DNA of 64,000 nt from Streptomyces scabichelini (GTDB lineage Bacteria; Actinomycetota; Actinomycetes; Streptomycetales; Streptomycetaceae), in NCBI RefSeq assembly GCF_011045015.1, contig NZ_JAAKZY010000017.1, positions 1-64,000 on the forward strand, written 5' to 3'. How positions within the stretch are numbered: position 1 is the first letter of the stretch; each line of letters opens with the position of its first letter. The position numbers and the translations under genes were made by a program. The notes under the pieces are model-generated. The model was not told the DNA's origin. It saw only the letters and a list, made by a program, of their open reading frames with translations, and made no database searches. Below are positions 43,047-51,504 of this stretch, piece after piece.

Positions 43047-43485
43047 GAAGCCGGAGCGGACGCACAGCTGATCATCGCCGGCACATCCGGCACATCCGGC
43101 ACCTCCTGACCGCCCTCGACTCGGCTCACCCGAACCGGAGCACGGTGCGGCGAACGGAGCGATCACGGCCGCAGGGCTCCTTTCCAGGTCGTCACATGGG
43201 ACTTGGGTCGGCTGCCGCCTCCGTGGCGCACGAGAACGCCGTTCAATCCCGCCGAAGGAACGGCAGGCCAAGGGCCCCGGCAACACATCAGCCCCAGGCC
43301 GCTGACCTGGGGCTTTGGCAAGAGCGGGTGACGAATCAGTTGGCGCGCTTGCTACCTGAGGTGAGGCTTGTGCCGTCTGCCCCGAGGTGGGCGGAGGTCC
43401 GCACGACCCCTTCCGGGACCGTGCGGACCGCTGTCGGCGGTTGTCATCTGTCCGTCGGCATTGGCCTCGTGGCGGGGATCGGACG
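43047..43485. other. Intergenic region with terminator-like direct repeat (copy 2) and tRNA 3'-end match
   Basis: No gene is supported in this 439-base stretch. A hairpin with 9-bp stem AGCCCCAGG (43290-43298) and CCTGGGGCT (43306-43314), loop CCGCTGA, lies within 43277-43312, the second copy of the 36-bp repeat. Shortly after comes GAGCGGGTGACGA (43322-43334). It is identical to the 3' end of the tRNA-Gly gene at 48074-48086 and in the same orientation. GCACATCCG-type triplets repeat near 43080-43100. Confidence 0.6.
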
Positions 43486-45060
43486 TCAGACGGGGCCGAG
43501 GGCCTGATGCCCGTCTCGCCCGCCAAGTAGTTCGTCACTCGCGTCGCCCCCGGTTCCATGCTGCGCACGTCGGCGGTGACGGACCAGAGCAAAGGCCCGG
43601 GCGGTGACGACTGCGGTGGAGGCGAGGGCCCCGGCTGCCGCGCATACGACAAGGGCCGGCCAGGCGTAGGTGGTCTGCGCCAGGGTTCCGGAGCGGTTCA
43701 TCAACAGGCCGAGCAGCGAGGCGAGTTGAGTGAGGAGGAGGATCGGGAGAGTCTGGGGCAGCAACCGCATGGCCGTTCGCCACCATGGTCGCCGTGCGGT
43801 GTGCCGCGCCCATCGGGGCGCGCGCAGGACACCGCGGATGCCGAGGCCCGTCGCCAGCAGGGTCAGTGCCGCCAGGACCCAGTCGGCCGTCATCGAGAAG
43901 GGCCTCGCCACCTCGGGGTTCTTGCCCCGCGCGAGGTCGACCAGGCTCTGCGATATCTGGGCGGCGTCGTCTCCGGCGATCAGGCCGGTATTGGTGACGA
44001 CCGCGATGCCGATCCTGCTGCCGGGCAGCAGTGTGGCCATGGAGTTGTGGGTCAGGAGTTGGCCGCTGTGCTGGATCTGCTCGGTCCCGCTGCCTTGCTG
44101 GTTCCGCCACCAACCCATCGCGTAGTCCGTGTCCTTCGGAGCCTTCGGTGGGGTGTGCGTGAGCTCGATGGTGCGTGCGGTGGCGATACGGCGGCCGTCG
44201 GCGGACACGCCCTGGTTGTTCTGTGCGATGAGCCACTGGGAGAGGTCGTCGGCCGTGGTGACGACACCGTGGCCGCCCGCGGTGAACCAGCGGGGGTGCG
44301 GACGGGAGAACACCGTGCCGTAGGCGCGGACGTAGCCGCGGGCCCGGTCGGGCATCTCGGTGGTCGTGTCGACGGATGCGGTGTGCGTCATGCGCAGCGG
44401 ATCGAAGAGCTTGGCGGAGAGGTAGTCGGCGAAGGGCTGTCCGTTGACCACCTCGACCAGGCGTGCCGCGACGAAGTAGTTGGGGTTGTGGTAGCGGTGC
44501 TGGGTGCCCGGCGCGGTGGCGAGGGGCGCCTCGCGCATCGCGGCGACGGCCTCTTTAAGGGTGTGGGGTTGGGCGCGGGTCAGATCCGGGTAGGCGGAGT
44601 CGGCCATACCGGAGGTCTGGGTCAGGATCTGCCGGACGGTGATCTCCTGAGAGCGCCGGTCGGCCAGGGTGAACTCGGGCAGGTAGCGGTGCACGGGCTG
44701 GTCCAGGTCGACTTTGCCCGCCTCGACCAGTTGCATGACGGCGAGTGCGGTCATGGACTTCGACAGTGACGCCACGGGCAGGCGCGTCCGCTCCGTCATG
44801 TCCTGCCCGGACGCGCTGTGCCCGTACCCCGCGGTGTGGACGACCCGGTCGCCCTTGGTCACGGCGACCACCGCGCCCGGCAGACGGGTCTGCTCCAGGT
44901 AGTCGCTTACGAATCGGTCGATCGAGGCCGGATCCAGGGCGGCGGTGGACCGCGGGGCCGAGGAGGCCGGTACGGCGGTGGCCGCGACCGCGATACCGAG
45001 CGCGGCCAGCACGGTTCCGAGTCTGCGACGCGTGCCGGGAGGGACGGTGATCAGCTTCAT
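43486..45060 (-). CDS. Membrane-anchored class C beta-lactamase-type serine hydrolase
   Basis: The 524-residue protein has a signal peptide (LGTVLAALGIAVAATAVPAS). Its periplasmic-side penicillin-binding fold contains S98-L-S-K101 (nucleophile and base), YHN in the Y-x-N position (HRYHNPNYF) and HSGQL in place of KTG. The C-terminal 130 residues add four hydrophobic spans (WVLAALTLLATGLGI, LPQTLPILLLTQLASLLGLL), which free beta-lactamases lack. Such proteins include D-aminopeptidases, esterases and peptidoglycan enzymes; true drug hydrolysis cannot be claimed. It is divergent from the kinase gene at 45170, across a dyad-rich promoter region, and is the likely target of that system. Confidence 0.9.
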   Translation of the reverse strand: MKLITVPPGTRRRLGTVLAALGIAVAATAVPASSAPRSTAALDPASIDRFVSDYLEQTRLPGAVVAVTKGDRVVHTAGYGHSASGQDMTERTRLPVASLSKSMTALAVMQLVEAGKVDLDQPVHRYLPEFTLADRRSQEITVRQILTQTSGMADSAYPDLTRAQPHTLKEAVAAMREAPLATAPGTQHRYHNPNYFVAARLVEVVNGQPFADYLSAKLFDPLRMTHTASVDTTTEMPDRARGYVRAYGTVFSRPHPRWFTAGGHGVVTTADDLSQWLIAQNNQGVSADGRRIATARTIELTHTPPKAPKDTDYAMGWWRNQQGSGTEQIQHSGQLLTHNSMATLLPGSRIGIAVVTNTGLIAGDDAAQISQSLVDLARGKNPEVARPFSMTADWVLAALTLLATGLGIRGVLRAPRWARHTARRPWWRTAMRLLPQTLPILLLTQLASLLGLLMNRSGTLAQTTYAWPALVVCAAAGALASTAVVTARAFALVRHRRRAQHGTGGDASDELLGGRDGHQALGPV

Positions 45061-45065
45061 GGAAC

Positions 45066-45135
45066 CCAGTGCACCGGTCCCTCCCCCGCCGGCGCACTGG
45101 CACACACACGAGTTCAGAGGTAGTGCACGCACTAC
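45066..45135. promoter_or_regulatory. Two dyads sharing the AGTGC half site between hydrolase and kinase genes
   Basis: GTAGTGC-AC-GCACTAC (45120-45135) is a perfect dyad with 7-base arms. CCAGTGC (45066-45072) and GCACTGG (45094-45100) form a second inverted pair with the same core. All lie in the 109-base divergent promoter region, so the four AGTGC half sites are good candidates for binding by the response regulator at 46381. Confidence 0.65.
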
Positions 45136-45169
45136 TGCCCCAAGATCCCCGGCTCGGTACGTTCGAGGA

Positions 45170-46390
45170 ATGCGACATCGGACCGCCTGGCAGGCGCTCG
45201 GTCAGAACCCGCTGAAGGTGCTCGGCTCCAGCTGGCCCTGGCGGTCCTTCGCCTATCTGCTGTCCGGTGTCGTCTTCGGCGCCGTCGCCGGCGCGGTCCT
45301 TGTGGTCGCGCTCGTCGCGGGAGTCGTCTCGCTGGTGGTGTTGGTGGGGGTGCCGATCCTGCTCGGTGTGGCACTGTCCGGTGTCGCCGTCACCCGCTTC
45401 GAGCGGTGGCGCCTGCGCCTGGTGGACCTTGACCCGGTGCCGGACCCGCACCGGACCCCCGAACGCCCGGGATTCGCCGGATGGGTGCGAACCCGGCTGC
45501 GAGAGCCTGCGACCTGGCGTGAGCTGGGCTTCACTGCGGTGTCGGCGACCGCTCTGTGGTGGATGGACTTCCTCGTCCTGGGCTTCGCCCTCGTCGTCCC
45601 CGCGCTGGTGATCATGTCGCCCCTCGATGATCCCGGGGCCTGGCCGTTGGTGATCGTCGGTCTCTGCCTGCTCGCCGCCGCGCCGTACAGCATCACTGCC
45701 TGGGCCGGCGCCAGGGCGGCCGTCACACGTCTCATGCTGGCGCCGCGCGACAGCGAACTGGGCCGTGAGCTCACCGACGTACGGGCCTCCAGGGTGCGGC
45801 TGGTCGATGCCTTCGACGCGGAGCGGCGCCGGATCGAGCGGGACCTTCACGACGGGGCGCAGCAGCGGCTGGTCTCCCTCAATGTGATGCTCGGGCTGGC
45901 CGCCCTCGACACCGAGCCGGACTCACCGCTGGCCGGGCAACTCACCAAGGCACAGGAACAGGTCGGGCTCGCTGTCGACGAACTGCGTGAGCTCAGCCGC
46001 GGCGTCCACCCGAAGGCCCTCACCGACCACGGTTTGGCCGCCGCGGTCGAGAACCTGGCGGGGCGGTCCGCTTTGCCCGTCACGGTCGACATCCGCCTGC
46101 CTCGTCGTCTGCCGCTCCCTGTGGAGACCGCGGCGTACTTCGTGGTCGCCGAGGCTTTGACCAACGCCGTCAAGCACAGCAGGGCAACCCGAGTCGAGGT
46201 ACACGCCCGCCTGCACACAGACGTTCTGGCTCTGTCGGTCAGCGACGACGGCATCGGCGGCGCCGCACCGGAAGCGGGTACCGGCCTCATCGGCCTGGCC
46301 GACCGTGTCGCCGTGGCGGACGGCAGACTCCGCATCTCCAGCCCTCAGGGCGGTCCTACCCTGATGCACGTGGAGCTGCCATGCCATTGA
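45170..46390 (+). CDS. NarL-type sensor histidine kinase (pair 3)
   Basis: The 406-residue kinase carries the putative sensor domain common in Streptomyces, with helices [39 protein letters not shown], and two more near residues 120-190. The H box is [20 protein letters not shown]. The ATPase part shows [16 protein letters not shown] and [14 protein letters not shown] 45170 has AGG directly before it, at short spacing. It overlaps the regulator gene by ten bases. The neighbouring divergent serine hydrolase suggests a cell-wall or antibiotic cue. Confidence 0.93.
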   Translation: MRHRTAWQALGQNPLKVLGSSWPWRSFAYLLSGVVFGAVAGAVLVVALVAGVVSLVVLVGVPILLGVALSGVAVTRFERWRLRLVDLDPVPDPHRTPERPGFAGWVRTRLREPATWRELGFTAVSATALWWMDFLVLGFALVVPALVIMSPLDDPGAWPLVIVGLCLLAAAPYSITAWAGARAAVTRLMLAPRDSELGRELTDVRASRVRLVDAFDAERRRIERDLHDGAQQRLVSLNVMLGLAALDTEPDSPLAGQLTKAQEQVGLAVDELRELSRGVHPKALTDHGLAAAVENLAGRSALPVTVDIRLPRRLPLPVETAAYFVVAEALTNAVKHSRATRVEVHARLHTDVLALSVSDDGIGGAAPEAGTGLIGLADRVAVADGRLRISSPQGGPTLMHVELPCH

Positions 46391-47028
46391 CCGTCGTACT
46401 CGCCGAGGACTCCCCGCTGATGCGGGACGGCCTGGTCGGCGTGCTCACTCGCTTCGGCCACCAGGTGCTCGCCGCCGTCGGCGATGCGGACACCCTGATC
46501 CCGGCGGTCCGGGAACACGCTCCCGACATCGTCGTCACCGACGTCCGCATGCCACCGGACAACACCGACGACGGCCTGCGCGCCGCCGTCGCCCTGCGCC
46601 AGGAGCGCCCCAGCCTGCCGGTTCTGGTGCTCAGCCAGTACATCGAGCAGTCCTACGCTGCCCATCTGCTCGACCTGGGCAGCGACACCGGGGTCGGCTA
46701 CCTCCTCAAGGACCGCGTCAGCGCCGTCAGCGAGTTCGTCGACGCGGTCGCCCAGGTCGCCGCGGGCGCGACGGTCGTCGATCCCGAGGTGGTCCGCCAA
46801 CTCCTCAACCGCCGCCGCGATCCCCTGCAACGCCTTACCCCCCGAGAGCGCGAGGTCCTCGCCCTGATGGCCGAGGGACGCACCAACGCCGCCATCGCCC
46901 GCGAGCTGTACGTCACCGAGGCCGCAGTCAACAAGCACGTCAGCAACATCCTTCAGAAACTCGAGCTCCACCTCGACGGCCAGGCACACCGCCGCGTCCT
47001 CGCCGTCCTCACTTACCTCCGCGCATGA
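46381..47028 (+). CDS. NarL-family response regulator (pair 3)
   Basis: The 215-residue regulator starts inside the kinase gene (ten-base overlap). The receiver contains [16 protein letters not shown], the phosphoacceptor in [29 protein letters not shown] and [10 protein letters not shown]. The LuxR domain is [20 protein letters not shown] with [16 protein letters not shown]. The TDVRMPP...DGL and LSQY(I/V)EQ phrases mark the subfamily paired with Putative-sensor kinases. A decayed paralogue lies just downstream on the other strand (47099-47530). Confidence 0.94.
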   Translation: MPLTVVLAEDSPLMRDGLVGVLTRFGHQVLAAVGDADTLIPAVREHAPDIVVTDVRMPPDNTDDGLRAAVALRQERPSLPVLVLSQYIEQSYAAHLLDLGSDTGVGYLLKDRVSAVSEFVDAVAQVAAGATVVDPEVVRQLLNRRRDPLQRLTPREREVLALMAEGRTNAAIARELYVTEAAVNKHVSNILQKLELHLDGQAHRRVLAVLTYLRA

Positions 47029-47098
47029 CCGGCGATGGGCTGCCTCGCCGGCTGATCTGGAGTGTCCCTTGCCACTCCTGGGTAGTGATGCGGCGTCC

Positions 47099-47530
47099 TC
47101 AAACCACGGATTCGTCGTGTGGGTGCGGTCGCACAGGCTCGGTCGCACCGCTGTTGGCCGTGGTTGTCCGCTCTGCGACGGCGGCCTCGGTGACGACGAG
47201 GCGGCGGGCGAGCAGCTGGCGTACGACTTCGGGGTCGACGACCGTGGATCCGGAGGCGACGCGGGTTACGGCGTCGGCGAACTCCTCGACGTCACCGATG
47301 CGTTCCTTGAGCAGGTAGCCCGTTCCGACGCTGTCGCGGCGGTCGTCCAGCAGTTCCTCGGCGAAGGTCTGCTCGACGTACTGGCTGAGGACGAGGACCG
47401 CGAGCCCGGGCTGCTCGGACTGGAGTCGGCGGGTGGCCCGCAGCCCCTCGTCCGTCTGGCCGGGTGGCATACGGACGTCGGTGATGACCAGGTCCGGCCG
47501 GTGTTCCCGGGCCGCGGTGAGCAGGGAAGG
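47099..47530 (-). pseudogene. Response regulator fragment, decayed paralogue of the 46381 gene
   Basis: The minus-strand frame aligns with the intact regulator over [59 protein letters not shown] and [16 protein letters not shown]. The first 40 or so residues of the receiver, with the acidic pocket, are missing. After QLLARR about 30 residues including the helix-turn-helix core are deleted, so that LVVTEAAV follows directly. The start is lost at the junction with the permease fragment near 47530. It cannot make a working regulator. Confidence 0.85.
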
Positions 47531-48036
47531 GCCATGTCGCCCCACTCACCTTCGAGGACGGCCGTACGCGGCGGTTGCGCGTGACGGCCGTGATGGCCGA
47601 GTCGATGCCGTACCAGGTCTTCCTCCCGCGCGACCTGGTACGCGACCACGACCCTTCCGCACTGGCGGACGTCGCTTGCCGCACAACCCCCGGCCCCACG
47701 CGCCTCCTGGCCGGGCTCAGGGCCGACGAGATCTCCGTGCAGGCGTACGCGGCCTCGGACGACGCCGAGGAGGACCGGCTTGTGTGGATCTTCACTCTGA
47801 TGCTCGTCGCCGTATCGGCGGGCTACACGGCGATCGCCGTCGCCTCCACCTTGCTGACGGCTACCGCGGGCCGGGTGCGCGACTTCCGCGTGCTGCGCCT
47901 GTCTGGTGCGACGCCGCGCCAGGTGCTGCTGGCCCTTACAGCCGAAACGTGCTGCGTCGTGACCCTGGGCGCGGCCCTGGGCCTGACGGTGGCCGCCCCG
48001 GCCCTGTTCACGCGACCGCTGATCACGCCGGACAGC
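47530..48036 (+). pseudogene. C-terminal fragment of a FtsX-type ABC permease
   Basis: From the junction with the regulator fragment a plus-strand frame encodes APLTFEDGRTRRLRVTAVMA, a long extracellular piece, and the final FtsX block (VWIFTLMLVAVSAGYTAIAV, RVRDFRVLRLSGATPRQVLL, AALGLTVAAPALF). No start codon or N-terminal part exists, and the frame runs on through the tRNA terminator into the tRNA antisense strand before stopping at 48120. The fragment and the regulator remnant meet head to head without a spacer, which marks a recombination point beside the tRNA. Confidence 0.82.
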
Positions 48037-48066
48037 AAAAAGGCCCGGGTCTCTGACCTGGGCCTT
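48037..48066 (-). terminator. Terminator of the tRNA-Gly gene
   Basis: A 12-bp stem with one mismatch (48040-48051 with 48055-48066) closes a TCT loop. On the minus strand it is followed by a run of Ts (AAAA at 48037-48040 on the plus strand). It starts six bases after the tRNA 3' end, the usual place. Confidence 0.85.
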
Positions 48067-48071
48067 CTCCA

Positions 48072-48145
48072 TGGAGCGGGTGACGAGAATCGAACTCGCG
48101 CTCTCAGCTTGGGAAGCTGATGTTCTACCATTAAACTACACCCGC
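48072..48145 (-). tRNA. tRNA-Gly (anticodon CCC)
   Basis: Read on the minus strand, the gene begins GCGGGTGTAGTTTAATGG and ends CACCCGC-T-CCA, so the acceptor stem is a perfect seven base pairs and CCA is encoded. The anticodon loop is TTCCCAA between CAGC and GCTG, giving anticodon CCC (reads GGG). The T arm contains GTTCGAT. The D loop has the short form usual for bacterial tRNA-Gly. The 5' side faces the zinc ribbon/dcd genes and the 3' side faces gene fragments. Confidence 0.96.
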
Positions 48146-48417
48146 GTGAGACGCCGATCGGGCTGTTCGGACCGGTGTCGGAAACGCGGATTCACTGTAC
48201 CTCATGCCAGGCCCCCGGCGCCGAAGCCGTGGGGCCTGTGGTGGTTTCGGAGAGTGGACGGGGCTGCGGGGCGCGGGAGTTGGGGCGTACGGTGAAGGGG
48301 CGGGAGAGGGTCCGGGAGGGATCGGAGTGCCGCCTGGAGGGCCGTCTCGTTCGTCCCGTAATGTGGCGTTTCACGTCAGTCAGACGCGGCTCTTGGGGAA
48401 GGGACTCTGAGGACTTG

Positions 48418-48579
48418 ATGGAACGCAGCACCGTCGTCCGTTGTGCCGAAGGGCACGTGTTCAGCACCGCTTCGCTTCCGATGCAGCAGGCCGAGCGGCT
48501 CGGCCCCGGACGGCTGATCCGCTGTCCGCGCTGTGCCCGGCTCCGGAATGTCGTGCCGGTGGCGATGGAGAAGCGGTAG
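48418..48579 (+). CDS. Small zinc ribbon protein (53 aa)
   Basis: GAGGA four bases before ATG 48418 sets the start. The 53-residue product contains CAEGH near the front and [13 protein letters not shown] later; together these can form a Cys/His zinc site. Small proteins of this sort are conserved next to dcd in Streptomyces, to my recollection, but have no known role. The frame extends further upstream without a ribosome site, so the longer version is not supported. Confidence 0.75.
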   Translation: MERSTVVRCAEGHVFSTASLPMQQAERLGPGRLIRCPRCARLRNVVPVAMEKR

Positions 48580-48665
48580 CCGGACAACAAGCGATAGCCG
48601 GCCGGCAAGCGGTAAGCGGCCGGCAAGGGGTAAGCGGCAACCACGGCTACGGCTACACCCTGTGC

Positions 48666-48760
48666 GGGCCCGTCACGGTCTTCGGATCGTGGCGGGCCCG
48701 TCACCGTCTTCCGATTGTGGCGGGTCCGTCGCCGTCTTCCGATTGTGGTGGGCCCGTACG
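48666..48760. repeat. 28-bp tandem repeats upstream of dcd
   Basis: Units start at 48666, 48694, 48722 and 48750 (last one partial), each beginning GGGYCCGT and containing GTCTTCSGATYGTGG. They sit between the zinc ribbon gene and the dcd start. A second, shorter repetition of a GCAAGCGGTAAGCGGCCG-type unit precedes them (about 48592-48635). Adjacent copies without unique spacers exclude a CRISPR array. Confidence 0.9.
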
Positions 48761-48779
48761 CGATGCGTATCCTCAGGGC

Positions 48780-49355
48780 GTGCTTCTCTCAGACAAGGAC
48801 ATCCGGGCCGAGATCGACTCCGGACGGGTCCGGATCGATCCGTACGACGAATCCATGGTGCAGCCGTCGAGCATCGACGTGCGGCTCGACCGCTACTTCC
48901 GGGTGTTCGAGAATCACCGCTACCCGCACATCGACCCCTCCATCGAGCAGGCCGACCTCACGCGCCTCGTCGAACCCAACGGGGACGAGCCGTTCATCCT
49001 GCACCCCGGGGAGTTCGTGCTGGCGAGTTCGTACGAGGTGATCAGCCTCCCCGACGATCTCGCCTCGCGGCTCGAAGGGAAGAGTTCGCTGGGGCGGCTG
49101 GGGCTTGTCACTCATTCCACCGCCGGGTTCATCGACCCCGGCTTCTCCGGGCACGTCACCCTTGAGCTGTCCAATCTCGCCACGCTGCCCATCAAGCTGT
49201 GGCCTGGCATGAAGATCGGCCAGCTGTGCATGTTCCGGCTCAGCTCGCCCGCCGAATCCCCTTACGGCTCCGAGCGCTACGGCTCCCGCTACCAGGGCCA
49301 GCGCGGGCCCACCGCCTCGCGGTCCTTCCTCAACTTCCATCGGACCCAGGTGTGA
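48780..49355 (+). CDS. dcd: dCTP deaminase
   Basis: The 191-residue enzyme deaminates dCTP to dUTP for dTMP synthesis. It begins at GTG 48780 ([20 protein letters not shown]), typical for actinobacterial Dcd. Diagnostic segments are [36 protein letters not shown] with the following [13 protein letters not shown] (catalytic Glu), and the C-terminal [17 protein letters not shown] lid. Whether it is mono- or bifunctional with dUTPase activity cannot be told by eye. The upstream region is filled with tandem repeats, so its promoter is probably inside or before them. The phosphoribosyltransferase gene follows after 13 bases. Confidence 0.97.
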   Translation: MLLSDKDIRAEIDSGRVRIDPYDESMVQPSSIDVRLDRYFRVFENHRYPHIDPSIEQADLTRLVEPNGDEPFILHPGEFVLASSYEVISLPDDLASRLEGKSSLGRLGLVTHSTAGFIDPGFSGHVTLELSNLATLPIKLWPGMKIGQLCMFRLSSPAESPYGSERYGSRYQGQRGPTASRSFLNFHRTQV

Positions 49356-49368
49356 GGGCAGGGCCGGC

Positions 49369-49866
49369 ATGAGCGACATACGCGAGAATCTCAGCTACGA
49401 GCAGTTCGGCGGCGCCGTTCGTGAGCTGGCGCAGACGATCGCCGATGACGGGTACGAACCCGATGTCGTCCTTTCCATTGCCCGCGGAGGCGTTTTTGTC
49501 GCGGGCGGGCTCGCCTACGCGCTCGACTGCAAAAATCTCCATCTGGTCAATGTGGAGTTTTATACGGGCGTCGGGACCACTCTCGAGATGCCCGTCATGC
49601 TCGCACCCGTTCCGAATGTCGTCGACTTCACCAACAAGAAAGTGCTCATCGCCGACGACGTCGCGGACACCGGCAAGACACTGAAGCTCGTGTACGACTT
49701 CTGCCTCGCGCATGTCGCCGAGGTGCGGTCCGCCGTGATCTACGAGAAGTCGCAGTCGCTGGTGAAGTGCGAGTACGTGTGGAAGCGGACCGATGAGTGG
49801 ATCAACTTCCCGTGGAGTGTGCAGGAACCGGTGGTGAGGCGGGCGGGGCAGGTGCTCGACTCCTGA
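49369..49866 (+). CDS. Phosphoribosyltransferase
   Basis: A 165-residue type I phosphoribosyltransferase. The PRPP-binding motif VLIADDVADTGKTL is intact. VLSIARGGVFVAGGLAYALD supplies the PPi loop, and VEFYTG and EWINFPW match the hypoxanthine/xanthine-guanine group. It follows dcd by 13 bases on the same strand, so both nucleotide-salvage or supply genes are probably co-transcribed. The base used is likely a purine, but this cannot be fixed from sequence alone. Confidence 0.92.
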   Translation: MSDIRENLSYEQFGGAVRELAQTIADDGYEPDVVLSIARGGVFVAGGLAYALDCKNLHLVNVEFYTGVGTTLEMPVMLAPVPNVVDFTNKKVLIADDVADTGKTLKLVYDFCLAHVAEVRSAVIYEKSQSLVKCEYVWKRTDEWINFPWSVQEPVVRRAGQVLDS

Positions 49867-49870
49867 TCGG

Positions 49871-50128
49871 CTACTCGGCGATCTCCGTTCGCTCCCACCA
49901 TTCGTAGACCGGGAGTTTCCCCTCAGGCGTGTCCTGGGTGCGTGGCGTCGGGCGGAAGTGTTCGTATCCGCCGCGGTGCGGGATCTTCAGGTCCTCGCCG
50001 GCGGGAGCCGTGGCGGGGACGATCCTCTCGGGCAGGTCGTTGGGGCCGCCTTCGAGGGCCGCCTTGATCGCCTTGCCTGCTGCATTACCTGCTGTTTTGG
50101 CTGCTGCGTTGCCTGTCTTGGTGGCCAT
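49871..50128 (-). CDS. Small conserved actinobacterial protein (85 aa)
   Basis: The 85-residue protein starts MATKTGNAAAKTAGNAAGKA, a Lys/Ala-rich helix-like segment. It ends in a more conserved part (KIPHRGGYEHFRPTPRTQ, LPVYEWWERTEIAE). It contains no Cys and no membrane span. The gene lies between the phosphoribosyltransferase (convergent, four bases between stops) and the molybdopterin oxidase, whose stop is 46 bases upstream on the same strand. No function is known. Confidence 0.7.
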   Translation of the reverse strand: MATKTGNAAAKTAGNAAGKAIKAALEGGPNDLPERIVPATAPAGEDLKIPHRGGYEHFRPTPRTQDTPEGKLPVYEWWERTEIAE

Positions 50129-50174
50129 GTTTCCAGTCTTTCCAGCTCGTGTGGCTCGCGCATTTCAGACGGGT

Positions 50175-51383
50175 TCAGTCGCCCTCCGGCAGGCAGACCG
50201 CGGTGATCCGCTGGACCAGGTTGTTGCCGAAGCCGCCGCGGTTCCAGGGCTGGGCCAGGGGTTGGGCGTGGCCCGCGGCGTCGGTTGCGCGGGCGGTCAG
50301 TACGTGGGTGCCGGGTGCGGCCGTCCATGTCGTACGCCAGGTCCGCCAGGCCCATGCGCGCCCTTCGGACGCGTGAAGCTCGGCCTCGTCCCAGGTGTGT
50401 CCGTCGTCCGTGCTCACCTCGACCTTGGTCACCGGGGCGTGGCCCGACCAGGCGCGGCCCTCCAAGGTCACCGGGCCGGGGCGTACGACGCGGGTGCGGG
50501 ACATGAAGTCGGGGAAGCCCGGCGGGATCATCAGCGCTCGCGGGGCGATCCTGGTGACCGGTTCGCCGGGGTCGTCGGGGGACTGACGGTAGCGATAGGC
50601 GACCGACTGCTGGAATCCCGTGAAGGGCGTGCTGGTCAGGGCGATTTCGCGGAGCCATTTCACATGGGCCATGCCGTACCAGCCGGGCACCACAAGCCGT
50701 ACGGGGTGGCCGTGCTGCGGTGGCAGCGGGGCGCCGTTCATCTCGTACGCCACCAGCACCTCGGGATCGTCGGCGGTGGCGTCCGCGAGCGTGAGGCTGC
50801 GCTGGTAGTCCTGCTCGACGCCGCGCTCGACACCGTGGTCGGCGCCGGTGAAGACGGCCTCGACGGCGTCCGGCTCGACTCCGGCCTCGGCGAGCAGGGT
50901 CCGGAGCGGGACTCCGGTCCAGTCGGCGGTGCCGACCGCCTCCACCAGCCAGGGCTGGCTCACCGGTCGCGGCGCGAGCCGGGCCCGGCCGTTGCCCGCG
51001 CACTCCATCGTCACCCGGTGGGTCACCGCCGGGAACGAGCGCAGGGTCGCCATGTCCAGGCTCAGCGGGGTGCGTACCCGGCCGCGTACGGCGAGCGTCC
51101 AGTCGGCGGCTTGGGCGGCGGGGATGTCGTAGTGGACGAGTACGTAGTGCAGTCCGGGCGGCGTGACGTCATACCGCAGGGCCTCCAGCGGCAGCCCGTG
51201 GTTGCGGGCCGCGAGCGCGACTTCCTCCGGGCTGATCCCCTCGGCGGGCCCGGCGACGCGTGCTGGTGCACTGACGGCTCGTATGTCTGTTATGTCTGTG
51301 CTCGTGCCGGCGTCTATGTCTGTGCTCGTGCCGGCGTCCGCGTTCGCAGCCGTGCCGGTGTGCGTGTCCAGGGCCCTGTCCAT
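50175..51383 (-). CDS. Sulfite oxidase-family molybdopterin oxidoreductase
   Basis: The 402-residue protein has the Mo-cofactor domain (LHYVLVHYDIPAAQAADWTL, the Mo-ligand Cys in VTMECAGNGR, VVPGWYGMAHVKWLREI). A C-terminal Ig-like dimerisation domain follows (VEVSTDDGHTWDEAELH, TAVCLPEGD at the end). The family oxidises sulfite or related substrates. I used the ATG at 51383; the G-rich run touching it is not an ideal ribosome site. The first 40 residues contain DAGTSTDI twice, encoded by a perfect 24-bp tandem repeat (51291-51338), and no clear signal peptide, so it is probably cytoplasmic. It is divergent from the FAD oxidase gene. Confidence 0.9.
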   Translation of the reverse strand: MDRALDTHTGTAANADAGTSTDIDAGTSTDITDIRAVSAPARVAGPAEGISPEEVALAARNHGLPLEALRYDVTPPGLHYVLVHYDIPAAQAADWTLAVRGRVRTPLSLDMATLRSFPAVTHRVTMECAGNGRARLAPRPVSQPWLVEAVGTADWTGVPLRTLLAEAGVEPDAVEAVFTGADHGVERGVEQDYQRSLTLADATADDPEVLVAYEMNGAPLPPQHGHPVRLVVPGWYGMAHVKWLREIALTSTPFTGFQQSVAYRYRQSPDDPGEPVTRIAPRALMIPPGFPDFMSRTRVVRPGPVTLEGRAWSGHAPVTKVEVSTDDGHTWDEAELHASEGRAWAWRTWRTTWTAAPGTHVLTARATDAAGHAQPLAQPWNRGGFGNNLVQRITAVCLPEGD

Positions 51384-51504
51384 CCCCCCATGGTGCGCTC
51401 GGGATCCGCGTCGCGCGAGGCCGTGGACGAGCCCGTCGGCGGGCCGATTGCGAGACTCCCCGTACGGGGAGACGCTGGAGAGGTCAGCCCTGCGGCACCG
51501 GTTG

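Noticed and set aside
43486..45060. Calling the serine hydrolase an antibiotic resistance beta-lactamase
   Set aside because: The fold is shared by esterases and peptidases, the protein has four extra membrane spans, and HSG replaces the KTG motif.
48175..48417. Upstream extension of the zinc ribbon gene with extra Cys residues
   Set aside because: The extension is Arg/Gly-rich and lacks a ribosome site, while GAGGA precedes the internal ATG at 48418.
48666..48760. Regular 28-bp repeats that might be a short CRISPR array
   Set aside because: The units are directly adjacent with no unique spacers, and no cas gene is in the window.
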